Below are positions 40,350 through 49,603 of a stretch of 62,236 nucleotides of DNA, piece after piece. Both the position numbers and the translations under genes were made by a program. The notes beneath the pieces are model-generated. The model saw nothing but the letters and a program-made list of their open reading frames with translations, made no database searches and had not been told where the DNA came from. The number at the start of each line of letters is the position of its first letter. Positions within the stretch are counted from its first letter, which is position 1. This stretch comes from JBNARI01 sp049718765 (GTDB lineage Bacteria > Bacillota > Sulfobacillia > DUMF01): the NCBI GenBank assembly GCA_049718765.1, contig JBNARI010000008.1, positions 1 through 62,236 on the forward strand, given 5' to 3'.

Positions 40350-41633
40350 ATGAAACCGTTGGTTGCGCTTTTGATTTTCTCAATCACTTACGTTGGAATT
40401 GCATCGGAGAAAGTGCCGCGGCACGTCATTGGGCTGTTTGGCGCCCTTTGCCTAATGCTGGCCGGGGTCATGGACCTCAACAAGGCCATTACTTACGTCA
40501 ACTGGGATACCATAGGACTACTCTTGGGCATGTTCGTTCTCATGGCTGTGCTTGCCGATGCCGGGTTCTTTCAATACCTAGCCAACTGGGTAGCAGCCAA
40601 GCTTGGCTACAACCCGGCCGCGGTCATAGTGGTGTTTCCGGTGCTTGCTGCGTTGCTGGCTGCATTTATGGACAGCATTACTGTGGTGCTTTTCTTGTCA
40701 GCACTGTCCCTTGACTTGTGTAAACTGCTTCAAGTAAACCCCGTGCCCCTCGTAATTGCTGAGGTGTGTGGAGCAAACATTGGCGGAGCCGCAACCTTAG
40801 TAGGGGACCCCCCAAACGTCATTCTAGGGACGATGCTTGGCTTTGGTTTTGCAGACTTCCTCAGGGGCACGGGGCCTGTTGCTTTGCTTTGCTTGGCCCT
40901 CACGGTGGCGTGGTTCAAGCTGGCCACCTTAAGGGACTACCCTAACCGGCGGGTAGAACATCCTCCCATTGACCCTGGTCACGCTATCAATGACAGGCGC
41001 ATGATGGTTCTTGGTCTCCTTGGACTAATCGTTGCTGTGCTGCTTTTGATCACGTACAGATACATCGATGATTGGCTCAAAGCTGGCATCTCTCCGGCAG
41101 TGGCTAGCCTCATACCTGCTCTCACAGTGCTGATCCTTGGGGGTGAGACAACCAGGGAAACCTTCAGCAAGATCGACGGTGAAAGTTTGCTGTTCTTCAT
41201 CGCCCTTTTCATGGTTATAGGTGGCTTGGAGGAGACTGGCATTGTTAGCAACCTGGGCGCAGCACTCCGTAATGCTGCGGGCTCAAGCACTACAGCGCTG
41301 ATTGCCATCCTCGCCTGGGGTTCAGGCTTGCTGAGTGGGGTAGTGGACAACGTGCCTCTCGCTGTGACCATGGGTTACCTCGTGAGGTACCTTGCCAGCC
41401 AACAGGGACAACATCTCCTGTCTTGGCTCACTTGGGCAGTTGCCCTGGGGGTTGACATTGGAGGCAACTTGACCCCAATAGGCGCTTCTGCAAACGTGGT
41501 GGGGTATGCCACTTTGGACAAACGGGGTTACAGAGTTGGTTGGAAACAATGGTTGCTTTACGCTGCGCCACCCACGTTGCTATCCTTGCTCGCCACGTCA
41601 GCTGTGATTGCAGCAAGGGCAAGGCTGCGGTGA
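40350..41633 (+). CDS. ArsB/NhaD-type ion transporter (IT superfamily)
   Basis: 427 residues from ATG at 40350 (GGAGG 10 nt upstream); about 11-12 membrane helices. FMDSITVVLFLS and GANIGGAATLVGDPPNVILG in the first half and SGVVDNVPLAVTMGYLV plus GVDIGGNLTPIGASANVVG in the second are the paired re-entrant motifs of the family. Candidate substrates are Na+/H+, arsenite or a carboxylate. It is far from the arsenic cluster, and the paired PII-like gene points to control by a small-molecule or nucleotide signal. Confidence 0.88.
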   Translation: MKPLVALLIFSITYVGIASEKVPRHVIGLFGALCLMLAGVMDLNKAITYVNWDTIGLLLGMFVLMAVLADAGFFQYLANWVAAKLGYNPAAVIVVFPVLAALLAAFMDSITVVLFLSALSLDLCKLLQVNPVPLVIAEVCGANIGGAATLVGDPPNVILGTMLGFGFADFLRGTGPVALLCLALTVAWFKLATLRDYPNRRVEHPPIDPGHAINDRRMMVLGLLGLIVAVLLLITYRYIDDWLKAGISPAVASLIPALTVLILGGETTRETFSKIDGESLLFFIALFMVIGGLEETGIVSNLGAALRNAAGSSTTALIAILAWGSGLLSGVVDNVPLAVTMGYLVRYLASQQGQHLLSWLTWAVALGVDIGGNLTPIGASANVVGYATLDKRGYRVGWKQWLLYAAPPTLLSLLATSAVIAARARLR

Positions 41634-41647
41634 CGGGCTGGCAGTAT

Positions 41648-42232
41648 CTAGTGAGGCCAGTGGAAAGGGTAAGGCAGGAACGCTGTCAGCAGGGTGAATA
41701 CTCCGAAGCCTATAAAGCACAAGGCGCCCAGCGCCCTAAGGAGCTGCAACCCCAAGGTGCGCTGGAAAAGAGTCCCTCCAATAGCAGCGAGCAGTTGGGA
41801 GCAAATGAGCGCAAGAGTTGCTCCCAGCCACACTGTCCCCGGGTGGAACTGGCTGGTGAGACTCATACCGGCAAACATGGTCTTATCGCCAAGTTCAGCC
41901 AAGAAGAATCCCAGAGCAATGCCTAGCAATGTTCCATCGCCCGGTGCCTCCGGGGGCTGCTCCAACCCCCGGTCCTCGTTAGCGTAAAGCCAAGCGATCC
42001 CAACTGCAACAAACAGGGTACCGGAGCACACCTGGAAAGCCCAGGCTGGCAAGACAGCCAGTGTGCCTACGCCAAAGCACACCGAGACGAAGCTGACCGC
42101 AGCTGCCCCAACTGCAGTTCCTAGCAACACCTGCCTAGCCCCGTACTTGCTCACCATGATCATGGACAAGATCTGGGTCTTGTCTCCAAGTTCCGCAAGG
42201 AACACCACAGCAAAGCACGTGATCACGCTCAT
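41648..42232 (-). CDS. GDT1/TMEM165 (UPF0016) cation transporter
   Basis: 194 residues from ATG at 42232. Two homologous halves each carry the E-x-G-D-K-T/S signature: FLAELGDKTQ (~10-19) and FLAELGDKTM (~110-119), in six membrane helices. Bacterial and eukaryotic relatives export Mn2+ or exchange Ca2+/H+. The AGGAGG site is 13 nt from the ATG, a long spacing. It overlaps the end of cwlD by 4 nt. Its 3' end is 14 bp from the convergent ion transporter. Confidence 0.92.
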   Translation of the reverse strand: MSVITCFAVVFLAELGDKTQILSMIMVSKYGARQVLLGTAVGAAAVSFVSVCFGVGTLAVLPAWAFQVCSGTLFVAVGIAWLYANEDRGLEQPPEAPGDGTLLGIALGFFLAELGDKTMFAGMSLTSQFHPGTVWLGATLALICSQLLAAIGGTLFQRTLGLQLLRALGALCFIGFGVFTLLTAFLPYPFHWPH

Positions 42233-42939
42233 TTGGGTACGCTTGCCTCCTGGAAATATCGCAGGAGTCCAACGCATATTGCGTGAGCAAGCCTATCCTG
42301 GTAGTCTGGGTTGGCTAGCAGTGTCTCTTCCTCTGGGTTGGACAGAAAGCCCAGCTCCACAGTGGCGGCTGGCATCTTGACGCTCTTCAAGACGTACTGG
42401 TTGATGTTCGTGGATACTTCCCGGTCGGTGTTCTTCAGTAACCGCTTTATCTCTGATTGAATTGTTCTAGCCAGGCGTTGGGAGTCCTTATTGCCATCGG
42501 CACGGTAGAACACTTGGGCACCCCTGCAACTTGTGTATACATCCGCATTGGCATGAATGCTCAGGAACACATCGGCTCCGCTCGAGTTGGCAATAGCCAC
42601 CCTCGCTTGCAAGTCCCCAACTTTCCATCCATGAGGACCTTCAACCCCAAGCTCCACGTCTGTGGTCCGGGTCAAAACCACACGAATCCCTTGCCGTCGC
42701 AAGAGCTCTGCCAGCTTCAAGCTGGTGGCAAGCACCACGTCCTTCTCGAGAGTACCTCGCCGCCCCACTGCACCTGGGTCCTCTCCCCCATGTCCAGGAT
42801 CGAGCACCACACACCGCACTCCACCCCACACCCCGAGTACGCCAGGGGCAAATAGCTTGACCGCATACCAAGCCAATACCAAAAGGGGAAACAACATTAG
42901 CCAAGAGAGTCGCCGCCAAGTGAAGAGATACGCCCACAA
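42229..42939 (-). CDS. cwlD: Germination-specific N-acetylmuramoyl-L-alanine amidase CwlD
   Basis: 236 residues from TTG at 42939 (GGGGGG 7 nt upstream). One membrane anchor (LSWLMLFPLLVLAWYAV), then an Amidase_3 domain: VVLDPGHGGEDPGAVG, TLEKDVVLA, FLSIHANAD and MPAATVELGFLSNPEE. In spore-formers CwlD produces muramic-delta-lactam in the spore cortex, which is needed for germination. Its place after rpsI is common in Bacillus and Clostridia. Confidence 0.93.
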   Translation of the reverse strand: MWAYLFTWRRLSWLMLFPLLVLAWYAVKLFAPGVLGVWGGVRCVVLDPGHGGEDPGAVGRRGTLEKDVVLATSLKLAELLRRQGIRVVLTRTTDVELGVEGPHGWKVGDLQARVAIANSSGADVFLSIHANADVYTSCRGAQVFYRADGNKDSQRLARTIQSEIKRLLKNTDREVSTNINQYVLKSVKMPAATVELGFLSNPEEETLLANPDYQDRLAHAICVGLLRYFQEASVPK

Positions 42940-43025
42940 AAAAATACCCCCCGTGCCCGTTACCCAAGGAAACCAGTATGCGAGCCGGGAGATGTCCTAT
43001 GACACGCCAAACGCGGAGTGCCTGA

Positions 43026-43418
43026 TTAGCGCTTGGAGAACTGGGGAGCCTTTCTGGCCTTCTTTAGACCGTACTTCCTCCGTTCCTTCATCCTGGGATC
43101 CCTTGTCAACATCTTGAACTTCTTGAGTGTGACCTTCAGACTCGGGTCAAGCACAACAAGGGCACGCGCAATTCCGTGGCGCAACGCCCCCGCCTGGCCA
43201 GACAAGCCGCCACCTTCCACTTTGGCCTCGACGTTAACGCGTCCCTCCATGTTGGTAACCTTAAGGGGTTCTACAACGCGTACCTGAAGGCTCTTGAGCG
43301 GGAAGTACTGATCGAACGGCTTGCCGTTAACGATGATTTTCCCGGACCCCGAGCCCATCTTAATTCGGGCCACTGCCTCCTTGCGGCGCCCGACAGCAAT
43401 GTAAGACAACTTCGCCAT
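43026..43418 (-). CDS. rpsI: Ribosomal protein S9
   Basis: 130 residues from ATG at 43418 with GGAGG at 8 nt. YIAVGRRKEAVARI begins the domain, and the basic tail KYGLKKARKAPQFSKR that reaches the P site is complete. Pair of rplM, 27 bp upstream. Last ribosomal gene of the cluster. Confidence 0.98.
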   Translation of the reverse strand: MAKLSYIAVGRRKEAVARIKMGSGSGKIIVNGKPFDQYFPLKSLQVRVVEPLKVTNMEGRVNVEAKVEGGGLSGQAGALRHGIARALVVLDPSLKVTLKKFKMLTRDPRMKERRKYGLKKARKAPQFSKR

Positions 43419-43445
43419 CCACACAACCTCCACAAGTAAGCCTCA

Positions 43446-43880
43446 TTAAACCTCAAGTTTCTCGGGCTTTTGCGCCTGGTGCGGGTGATCCGGCCCACCA
43501 TAAACCTTCAACTTCTTGATTAGCTTCCGGCCAAGCCTGTTGTGGGGCAACATTCCCTTGACGGCCAGCTCAACCAGTTTGCGCGGATTCTTTTCTCTCA
43601 ACTCGCCCAGAGGAGTAACTTTCAAACCGCCTGGATACATGCTGTGCCTGTACCAAGCGTCGTTCACAGCCTTCTTGCCAGTCAAACGCACCTTGCTGGC
43701 GTTGACCACAATCACGAAATCCCCAGTGTCCACGTGGGGAGTGAAAACAGGCTTATGCTTACCTCTGAGGATGCACGCTATCTTTGCCGCCAGCCTGCCA
43801 AGAGGTTTGCCCGTGGCGTCAACCACGTACCACTTCCGCTCCACCTGCCCGGGTTTTGCCATGAATGTTGTACGCATCAT
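43446..43880 (-). CDS. rplM: Ribosomal protein L13
   Basis: 144 residues; tandem ATG ATG at 43880 with AGGAGG 7 nt upstream. Blocks KWYVVDATGKPLGRLA, HPDTGDFVIVVNA-like HVDTGDFVIV and GMLPHNRLGR are typical. Overlaps the end of truA by 4 nt. Confidence 0.98.
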   Translation of the reverse strand: MMRTTFMAKPGQVERKWYVVDATGKPLGRLAAKIACILRGKHKPVFTPHVDTGDFVIVVNASKVRLTGKKAVNDAWYRHSMYPGGLKVTPLGELREKNPRKLVELAVKGMLPHNRLGRKLIKKLKVYGGPDHPHQAQKPEKLEV

Positions 43881-44701
43881 CCACAAACCTCCTGACCACC
43901 GGTGATCAAACGACAAATCTCATTGTAATTGAGGGAGTTAGTAGTGTCAAGGAAATCGTACTTAATGCCAACCAGCCATAAACCCTCGCCCGGGAGAGTA
44001 GCCCCCGCATCCTCCCGACGCCTTGTCTCAAGGCAATGGCGGATTGTCCCCCTGGGTAACCTACCGCGACCCACGTCAAGCAATGTCCCGGCCAAGATCC
44101 TCACCATGTTGTACAGAAAGCCATTGGCTTCGACGTATATCAATAGGAGCTTGCCAGACCCTATATGAAATGCCTGCACACCTGCTTTGTACACTTGCCT
44201 CACTGTGGACCTGACCGAGCTCCCCGTGGCGCAAAAGGCACGAAAGTCATGCTGCCCAACCATGTCCTTTGCTTCGAGATCCAAGACTACCGGATCCAAC
44301 TCACCGCAAAAGTGGTAAGCTCGCCCCTCAAGGAAGGGACTCCTAACCTGCGAGCTGAAGATCGCATACGCGTATGTCTTGGCCTTGGCCCAGTACCTTG
44401 GATGAAACCCCTTCGGCGGTTCGAAAGCTCTGATTACTGCCACGTCCCTAGGTAACACTGCGTTTAGAGCAGGCACCCATTTGGAAAGCGGTATCGTAGC
44501 TGAAGTCTCAAAGTACGCTACCTGCCCCAGGGCGTGTACCCCTGCATCCGTCCTCCCAGCGCCCCTGACCCGCGACCAAATTCCAGTGAGCTTAAAGACC
44601 GCTTCTTCAAGTACCAGTTGCACGGTCCTGAGCTTGCCTTGCACTTGGAACCCGTGAAACCCGCCACCCTGGTATTGAACCACTAATCCAATGCCCCTCA
44701 T
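43877..44701 (-). CDS. truA: tRNA pseudouridine(38-40) synthase
   Basis: 274 residues from ATG at 44701, overlapping the ecfT stop (ATGA). It modifies positions 38-40 of the tRNA anticodon arm. RGAGRTDAGVHALGQVAYF holds the catalytic Asp; YQGGGFHGFQVQ starts the fold and GNGFLYNMVR-like ANGFLYNMVRILAGTLLDVG is the conserved late block. Confidence 0.97.
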   Translation of the reverse strand: MRGIGLVVQYQGGGFHGFQVQGKLRTVQLVLEEAVFKLTGIWSRVRGAGRTDAGVHALGQVAYFETSATIPLSKWVPALNAVLPRDVAVIRAFEPPKGFHPRYWAKAKTYAYAIFSSQVRSPFLEGRAYHFCGELDPVVLDLEAKDMVGQHDFRAFCATGSSVRSTVRQVYKAGVQAFHIGSGKLLLIYVEANGFLYNMVRILAGTLLDVGRGRLPRGTIRHCLETRRREDAGATLPGEGLWLVGIKYDFLDTTNSLNYNEICRLITGGQEVCG

Positions 44702-45495
44702 GTCCGGCGCAGCCAAATTACAGCAGCCCCCAAGGCGCACATTAGTACCACCGCAATGTAGTCACCCATGGCCAAGCGAAGCTCCACCAGGCGTGTACGG
44801 TTTTCGGAACCCCTGTAGCACCGTGCCTCCATGGCCATGGCCAGGTCGTCCGCTCGCCTGAACGCGCTCACGAACAGGGGTACCAGCAACGGCACCAGTC
44901 CTTTGGCTCTCTGGAACACGTTGCCGCTCTCGAAGTCAGCTCCCCTGGCCATCTGCGCCTTCATGATCTTGTCAGCTTCCTCCATCAGGGTTGGGATGAA
45001 CCTGAGCGCAATTGTCATCATCATGGCGAGCTCGTGCGCGGGAACGCCCAGCCGCTGAAACGGGCTTAGCAGGTGCTCCAAGCCATCTGTCAGGGATATG
45101 GGCGAAGTGGTGAGCGTAAGCAAAGAGGTAGTCACGATCAAGATTATTAGCCGTGCAGACAGGAAAACGCCTTCCCTTACCCCTTCCACCGTGGCAGTGA
45201 GAGGCCCAACTCGAAACGCCACGGTTCCAGGGGTGGTGAACAGGTGCAGCGCCATGGTGATCGCCAAGATGTACGTCACTGCGCGAAGGGTCCTCGCCAT
45301 GAGCCTGAGCGGCACTTTGGACAGCCATATGACAAGCAGCGAGAAAGCACCAACAGCCGCCATACTCGCCGCATTTGTAGCCAAAAACAACAGCACCACG
45401 AAAGCCACCATGAGCGCCACTTTGGTGCGGGGATCAAGCCCATGAATTGGAGAATCGATGGGGTAATATTGACCAATTACGACTCCGCGAAACAA
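44698..45495 (-). CDS. ecfT: ECF transporter transmembrane subunit EcfT
   Basis: About 265 residues from TTG at 45495 (GGGGG 8 nt upstream), beginning LFRGVVIGQYYPIDSPIHGLDPRTK. Five to six membrane helices and the Ala-Arg-Gly motif KAQMARGADFESG plus MAMEARCYRG, which couple to the two ATPases. With EcfA1/EcfA2 it forms the shared energy module for vitamin/metal uptake; substrate-binding S components are elsewhere. Confidence 0.95.
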   Translation of the reverse strand: MFRGVVIGQYYPIDSPIHGLDPRTKVALMVAFVVLLFLATNAASMAAVGAFSLLVIWLSKVPLRLMARTLRAVTYILAITMALHLFTTPGTVAFRVGPLTATVEGVREGVFLSARLIILIVTTSLLTLTTSPISLTDGLEHLLSPFQRLGVPAHELAMMMTIALRFIPTLMEEADKIMKAQMARGADFESGNVFQRAKGLVPLLVPLFVSAFRRADDLAMAMEARCYRGSENRTRLVELRLAMGDYIAVVLMCALGAAVIWLRRT

Positions 45496-46367
45496 CTGCC
45501 CTTCCCCCCAGCACCGTTTCGGGCCTTGAGCCACCTGGACAGTTCTGCTCTGGCCTCCTCGACGCTCAGCACGTCACGCCTGAGCGATCCGTCCATTCGA
45601 CTCAGCCTGTACATGAGCTCCGTCACTTGTGGGGTACCCAACCCAATTCGGCGAAGCTCCTCCACATGGGTAAACACGCTACGGGTATCGCCGTCCATGG
45701 CAACCCTGCCCATACTCAACACAATGACCCTCTGCGCCAGCAACGCAATGTCCTCCATGTTGTGGGAGACCAAGATCACGGTTATCTTGCGCTCTTCGTG
45801 CAGTCGCCGAATCCACGAGAGAATCCCTTGTCTCCCTTGTGGATCCAAGCCAGCAGTGGGCTCGTCCAGGATCAACGTGCTAGGTGCCATTGCCAGCACT
45901 CCCGCAATTGCCACCCGTCGCATCTGTCCCCCAGAAAGCTCAAAGGGCGACCGCCCGAACAGTCTCTCTTCAATGCCCACCGCCCGCAGGGCCTCCTTGG
46001 CCATCTGCTCCGCCTTTTCAGGGGGGAAGCCAAGGTTTCGTGGGCCAAAACTCACGTCGGCGAGCACTGTTTCCTCGAACAGTTGGTGTTCTGGGTACTG
46101 AAACACCAAACCCACCCGTTGCCTTAAAGCCTTAAGGTTCACCCCCTTAGAGGTGGTATCCAGGCCGTCAACAATCACTTTGCCCGAGGTGGGTTTCAAC
46201 AAACCGTTCATTAGCTGCACAAGCGTGGACTTGCCAGAGCCGGTCGGCCCCATTATGCCCACAAACTCCCCGTCGCCAATTACCAAGTCGATCCCATCGA
46301 GGGCCTTGACCTCCATGGGGGTACCAGGGGAATAAGTGTACGAAACGTCCTTCAGTTCAATTGGCAT
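45477..46367 (-). CDS. ecfA2: ECF transporter ATPase EcfA2
   Basis: 296 residues from ATG at 46367. Walker A GPTGSGKST, Q-loop VFQYPEHQLFEETV, signature LSGGQMRRVAIAG, Walker B LILDEPTAGLDPQGR and switch His VSHN. It overlaps ecfA1 (16 nt) and ecfT (19 nt). The second of the two ATPases. Confidence 0.96.
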   Translation of the reverse strand: MPIELKDVSYTYSPGTPMEVKALDGIDLVIGDGEFVGIMGPTGSGKSTLVQLMNGLLKPTSGKVIVDGLDTTSKGVNLKALRQRVGLVFQYPEHQLFEETVLADVSFGPRNLGFPPEKAEQMAKEALRAVGIEERLFGRSPFELSGGQMRRVAIAGVLAMAPSTLILDEPTAGLDPQGRQGILSWIRRLHEERKITVILVSHNMEDIALLAQRVIVLSMGRVAMDGDTRSVFTHVEELRRIGLGTPQVTELMYRLSRMDGSLRRDVLSVEEARAELSRWLKARNGAGGKGSCFAES

Positions 46368-47182
46368 AACCATTCCACCATTTCGTCCACGGTGAGGACC
46401 CCACTGGGCAGGTCGAACCCGTCTTGCCTCAGTAGCGACGCCAGTTCCGCCATTGGCGGAACGTCCAAGCCCCAAGAGCGGATGTCATCTACCCGGCTGA
46501 ACACGGATCGAGCCTCTCCGTCCGCCACTATCTCACCGTCCTTCATGACGATCACCCTGTCTGCCAGCACAGCCTCATCCATGAAATGGGTGATGTACAC
46601 GACCGTCATTTTCTTTTCCGCGTTGAGGCGCCTCACAGTGGTGACCACTTCAGATCTGCCCACCGGGTCGAGCATGGCGGTGGGCTCGTCCAGCACAATG
46701 CATTCAGGCTCCATCGCAAGGATTCCCGCTATGGCAAGCCGTTGTTTTTGGCCACCCGAAAGGTTGTAAGGGGCAGCTTTCTTGTAGTCTTGCAACCCCA
46801 CAGCCTCAAGCGCAGCGTCCACCCGCCTTCTTATTTCCGCCGAGGGCAAACCCAGGTTTTCGGGCCCAAACGCTACGTCTTCCTCTACAACTGTGGCCAC
46901 AATTTGGTTGTCAGGGTTTTGAAACACCATTCCAACGGTCTTGCGCACTTCCCACAAGTGCCCCGCGGACTTGGTGTTCATGCCGTTAATCAGCACATCA
47001 CCGCGGGTAGGCAAAAGCAACGCGTTAAAGTGCTTCGCCAACGTGGACTTGCCCGACCCGTTTGGACCAATTATGGCCACAAATTCCCCCTTTTCAATTC
47101 GAAGGTCGATGCCTCGCAGGGCCTCGACCTCCTCGGGATTATCGGGGTCATATTTGAACCAGACGTCTCTCACTTCAATCAT
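46352..47182 (-). CDS. ecfA1: ECF transporter ATPase EcfA1
   Basis: 276 residues. Walker A GPNGSGKST, Q-loop VFQNPDNQIVATVVEEDVAFGPENLGL, signature LSGGQKQRLAIAG, Walker B CIVLDEPTAMLDP, and the switch His in TH-F. It follows rplQ by 3 bp, the standard place for the ECF module in Firmicutes. Confidence 0.96.
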   Translation of the reverse strand: MIEVRDVWFKYDPDNPEEVEALRGIDLRIEKGEFVAIIGPNGSGKSTLAKHFNALLLPTRGDVLINGMNTKSAGHLWEVRKTVGMVFQNPDNQIVATVVEEDVAFGPENLGLPSAEIRRRVDAALEAVGLQDYKKAAPYNLSGGQKQRLAIAGILAMEPECIVLDEPTAMLDPVGRSEVVTTVRRLNAEKKMTVVYITHFMDEAVLADRVIVMKDGEIVADGEARSVFSRVDDIRSWGLDVPPMAELASLLRQDGFDLPSGVLTVDEMVEWLCQLN

Positions 47183-47185
47183 TGC

Positions 47186-47530
47186 TCATACCAGCTCAAT
47201 GACGGACATAGGCGCCGCATCGCCACGCCTGGGTCCGAGCTTCACTATCCTCGTGTAACCTCCGTTCTTGTGTGCGTAACGTGCCGAAAGCGTAGTAAAC
47301 ACCTTCCGCACCACGTCCTTGTTCATTAAGAACGCGGCAGCGCGCCTGCGTGACGCCAGACTGCCCTCCTTGCCAAGGGTAATCATCTTCTCGGCAAGCC
47401 TCCTGACCTCCTTGGCACGGGCATCGGTGGTTATGATCCGCTCCTTTTCGAGCAATGATGTCACAAGGTTGCGAAGCATTGCCCTTCGGGGCGCGGAGGA
47501 CATTCCGAATCTCCTATATCCAGCAGCCAA
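47186..47530 (-). CDS. rplQ: Ribosomal protein L17
   Basis: 114 residues from TTG at 47530 (GGGAGGG upstream at 7 nt). YRRFGMSSAPRRAMLRNLVTSLL and KERIITTDARAKEVRRLAEKMITL are diagnostic. Ends the alpha operon before the ECF module. Confidence 0.98.
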   Translation of the reverse strand: MAAGYRRFGMSSAPRRAMLRNLVTSLLEKERIITTDARAKEVRRLAEKMITLGKEGSLASRRRAAAFLMNKDVVRKVFTTLSARYAHKNGGYTRIVKLGPRRGDAAPMSVIELV

Positions 47531-47546
47531 AACTTTTCCCTCCCAG

Positions 47547-48494
47547 TTACTCCTCAGAGGGCTTCAAAGACAAGCCCAAGGCAGCAAGTTTCTGCTTCAC
47601 TTCTTCCAAAGACTTCTTGCCGAGGTTCCGCACCTTGATCATCTCTTCATCAGTTTTCTCAACCAACTGACCGACAGTGTTGATCCCGGCCCGTTTCAAG
47701 CAGTTGTACGACCTCACCGAAAGGTCAAGCTCGTCAATGGGCATCTCCAACAGCTTGGACAGGTTATTCTCCTCCTTGGCAGCGGGAACCGCCAGGGAAG
47801 CCTCCCTTTCCTTCAGATCCACGAAAAGCTTCAGGTGGTCAGTGAGGATCTGAGCGGCTTCGCTTGCCGCTTCGTCAGGCGCAATTGTCCGGTTGGTCCA
47901 TATTTCCAGAATTAACCTGTCATAATCTGTGACATGACCAACGCGGGTATCCTCTACGGTGAAGTTCACGCGCCGAACCGGCGTGAAAACTGAATCAACC
48001 GGGATCACCCCAATGGGCTGGTCAGGCTTCTTGTTCCTGTCAGCAGGGACATACCCACGACCCTTCTCAACCGTCATTTCCATAGCCAGGCGCCCACCTT
48101 CGGCAACGGTGGCGATGTGCAAATCAGGGTTCATGATTTCAACGTCCGCGTCGGCAATGATGTCCCCTGCTTTCACCTCGGTTTCTCCTTCGGCCTCAAC
48201 TCTCAAGATCTTGGGCCCATCTGAGTACAGCTTCAGCGCCAGAGACTTGAGGTTGAGCACGATATCCGTTACGTCCTCCACAACTCCCGGGACAGTGGAA
48301 AACTCGTGAAGTACCCCCTCTATCTTGACGGACGTAACCGCAGCTCCCGGGAGTGAGGATAGCAGCACTCGCCTCATAGCGTTGCCCAGGGTGACACCGT
48401 AGCCCCTCTGGAGGGGTTCCACCACAAACTTACCGTAGGAACCGTCCTCGCTAACCTCGGCGCACTGGATCATGGGCTTTATCAATTCTCTCAA
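47547..48494 (-). CDS. rpoA: RNA polymerase alpha subunit
   Basis: 315 residues from TTG at 48494 (GGAGGG 7 nt upstream). N-terminal dimerisation domain (FVVEPLQRGYGVTLGNAMRRVLLSSLPGAAVTSVKIEG) and C-terminal helix-hairpin-helix domain (IDELDLSVRSYNCLKRAGINTVGQLVEK) are complete. Confidence 0.98.
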   Translation of the reverse strand: MRELIKPMIQCAEVSEDGSYGKFVVEPLQRGYGVTLGNAMRRVLLSSLPGAAVTSVKIEGVLHEFSTVPGVVEDVTDIVLNLKSLALKLYSDGPKILRVEAEGETEVKAGDIIADADVEIMNPDLHIATVAEGGRLAMEMTVEKGRGYVPADRNKKPDQPIGVIPVDSVFTPVRRVNFTVEDTRVGHVTDYDRLILEIWTNRTIAPDEAASEAAQILTDHLKLFVDLKEREASLAVPAAKEENNLSKLLEMPIDELDLSVRSYNCLKRAGINTVGQLVEKTDEEMIKVRNLGKKSLEEVKQKLAALGLSLKPSEE

Positions 48495-48553
48495 AGCAGC
48501 GCCCTCCTCGTTTCCACAGTTCCCAGCAAGCGTTCAGCCCTCTGAAAAAGCGC

Positions 48554-49180
48554 TCACTTGGAGTACAACTCCACGATCAAATGCTCCTGAATGGGCGTAT
48601 CGATTTCGTCCCTGGATGGAAGCCGCAGCACAGTACCCTCGAAGTTGTCATAGGACACTTCAAGCCATTGAGGCACAGTGCGAGTGCGGCCAGACTCGAT
48701 CAACGACTTGATCAAGTCCAGCTCCCTGCTCTTGGGAGCGATCGAAACCTTGTCGCCTGGCCTCACCATGTAAGACGGGACATTCACCTTTCTTCCGTTT
48801 ACCTGAATATGACCGTGCAATACTATTTGTCGCGCTTGGCGCCTGGACTGAGCAAACCCGAGCCTGAACACCACGTTGTCCAACCGCCGCTCAAGCAGCT
48901 GGAGCAAGGTTTCGCCGGTCACACCGCGCTTGCGTGCGGCCATCCGGAAATACCTTCTGAACTGCCGCTCCAAAACTCCATATATCCTTCGTGCCCTCTG
49001 CTTCTCACGCAGCTGCATTGCGTATTCGGACATCTTGCGCTTTTCCTGCCCGTGCTCCCCAGGCGGGTACGACCTCCGGGATAGAGCGCACTTCGGCGTG
49101 TAACACCGTTGACCCTTCAAGAATAACTTCATGCCCTCCCTGCGGCACAACACGCAGACGGGCCCGGTATGTCTGGCCAA
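48554..49180 (-). CDS. rpsD: Ribosomal protein S4 (zinc-binding form)
   Basis: 208 residues from TTG at 49180 (AGGAGG 9 nt upstream), matching the usual family N-terminus ARxTGPVCxLCRREG. Four Cys (CVLC, C at QRC, C at PKC) form the zinc-binding variant. The S4 RNA-binding domain is at RRLDNVVFRLGFAQSRRQARQIVLHGHIQVNG. Confidence 0.98.
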   Translation of the reverse strand: MARHTGPVCVLCRREGMKLFLKGQRCYTPKCALSRRSYPPGEHGQEKRKMSEYAMQLREKQRARRIYGVLERQFRRYFRMAARKRGVTGETLLQLLERRLDNVVFRLGFAQSRRQARQIVLHGHIQVNGRKVNVPSYMVRPGDKVSIAPKSRELDLIKSLIESGRTRTVPQWLEVSYDNFEGTVLRLPSRDEIDTPIQEHLIVELYSK

Positions 49181-49193
49181 AAACACCCACCTC

Positions 49194-49583
49194 CTAGACT
49201 CTGCGCCGCTTCGGCGGACGGCAACCGTTATGCGGGATTGGCGTGACGTCCTTTATCACGCTTACTTCCAGGCCAGCTGCCTGAAGGGACCTAATCGCAG
49301 CTTCCCGCCCTGCTCCAGGACCCTTCACGAAAACCTGCACTTCCCTCATGCCGTGCTCTATTGCGCTCTTAGCCGCAGCTTCTGCAGCCATTTGAGCCGC
49401 AAAAGGCGTGCTTTTGCGTGATCCCTTAAACCCCATTTTGCCCGCCGAAGCCCAGCAAATCACGTTACCTTGCGTGTCCGTTATTGTCACAATCGTGTTG
49501 TTAAAAGTGGACTTTATATGAGCGATGCCCCGCTCCACGAGGCGCCGCTCCTTTTTCCTCTGCTTGGGGCGTCCTTTTGCCAA
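49194..49583 (-). CDS. rpsK: Ribosomal protein S11
   Basis: 129 residues from TTG at 49583 with GGGAGGG 8 nt upstream. GIAHIKSTFNNTIVTITDTQGNVI, GFKGSRKSTPFAAQ and the basic end PHNGCRPPKRRRV are diagnostic. Confidence 0.98.
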   Translation of the reverse strand: MAKGRPKQRKKERRLVERGIAHIKSTFNNTIVTITDTQGNVICWASAGKMGFKGSRKSTPFAAQMAAEAAAKSAIEHGMREVQVFVKGPGAGREAAIRSLQAAGLEVSVIKDVTPIPHNGCRPPKRRRV

Positions 49584-49603
49584 AACCTCATCCCTCCCAG
49601 GGT

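Noticed and set aside
40350..41633. Second arsenite pump (ArsB)
   Set aside because: The IT superfamily includes many substrates; it is 27 kb from the arsenic cluster and paired with a PII-like gene, so arsenite is not supported.
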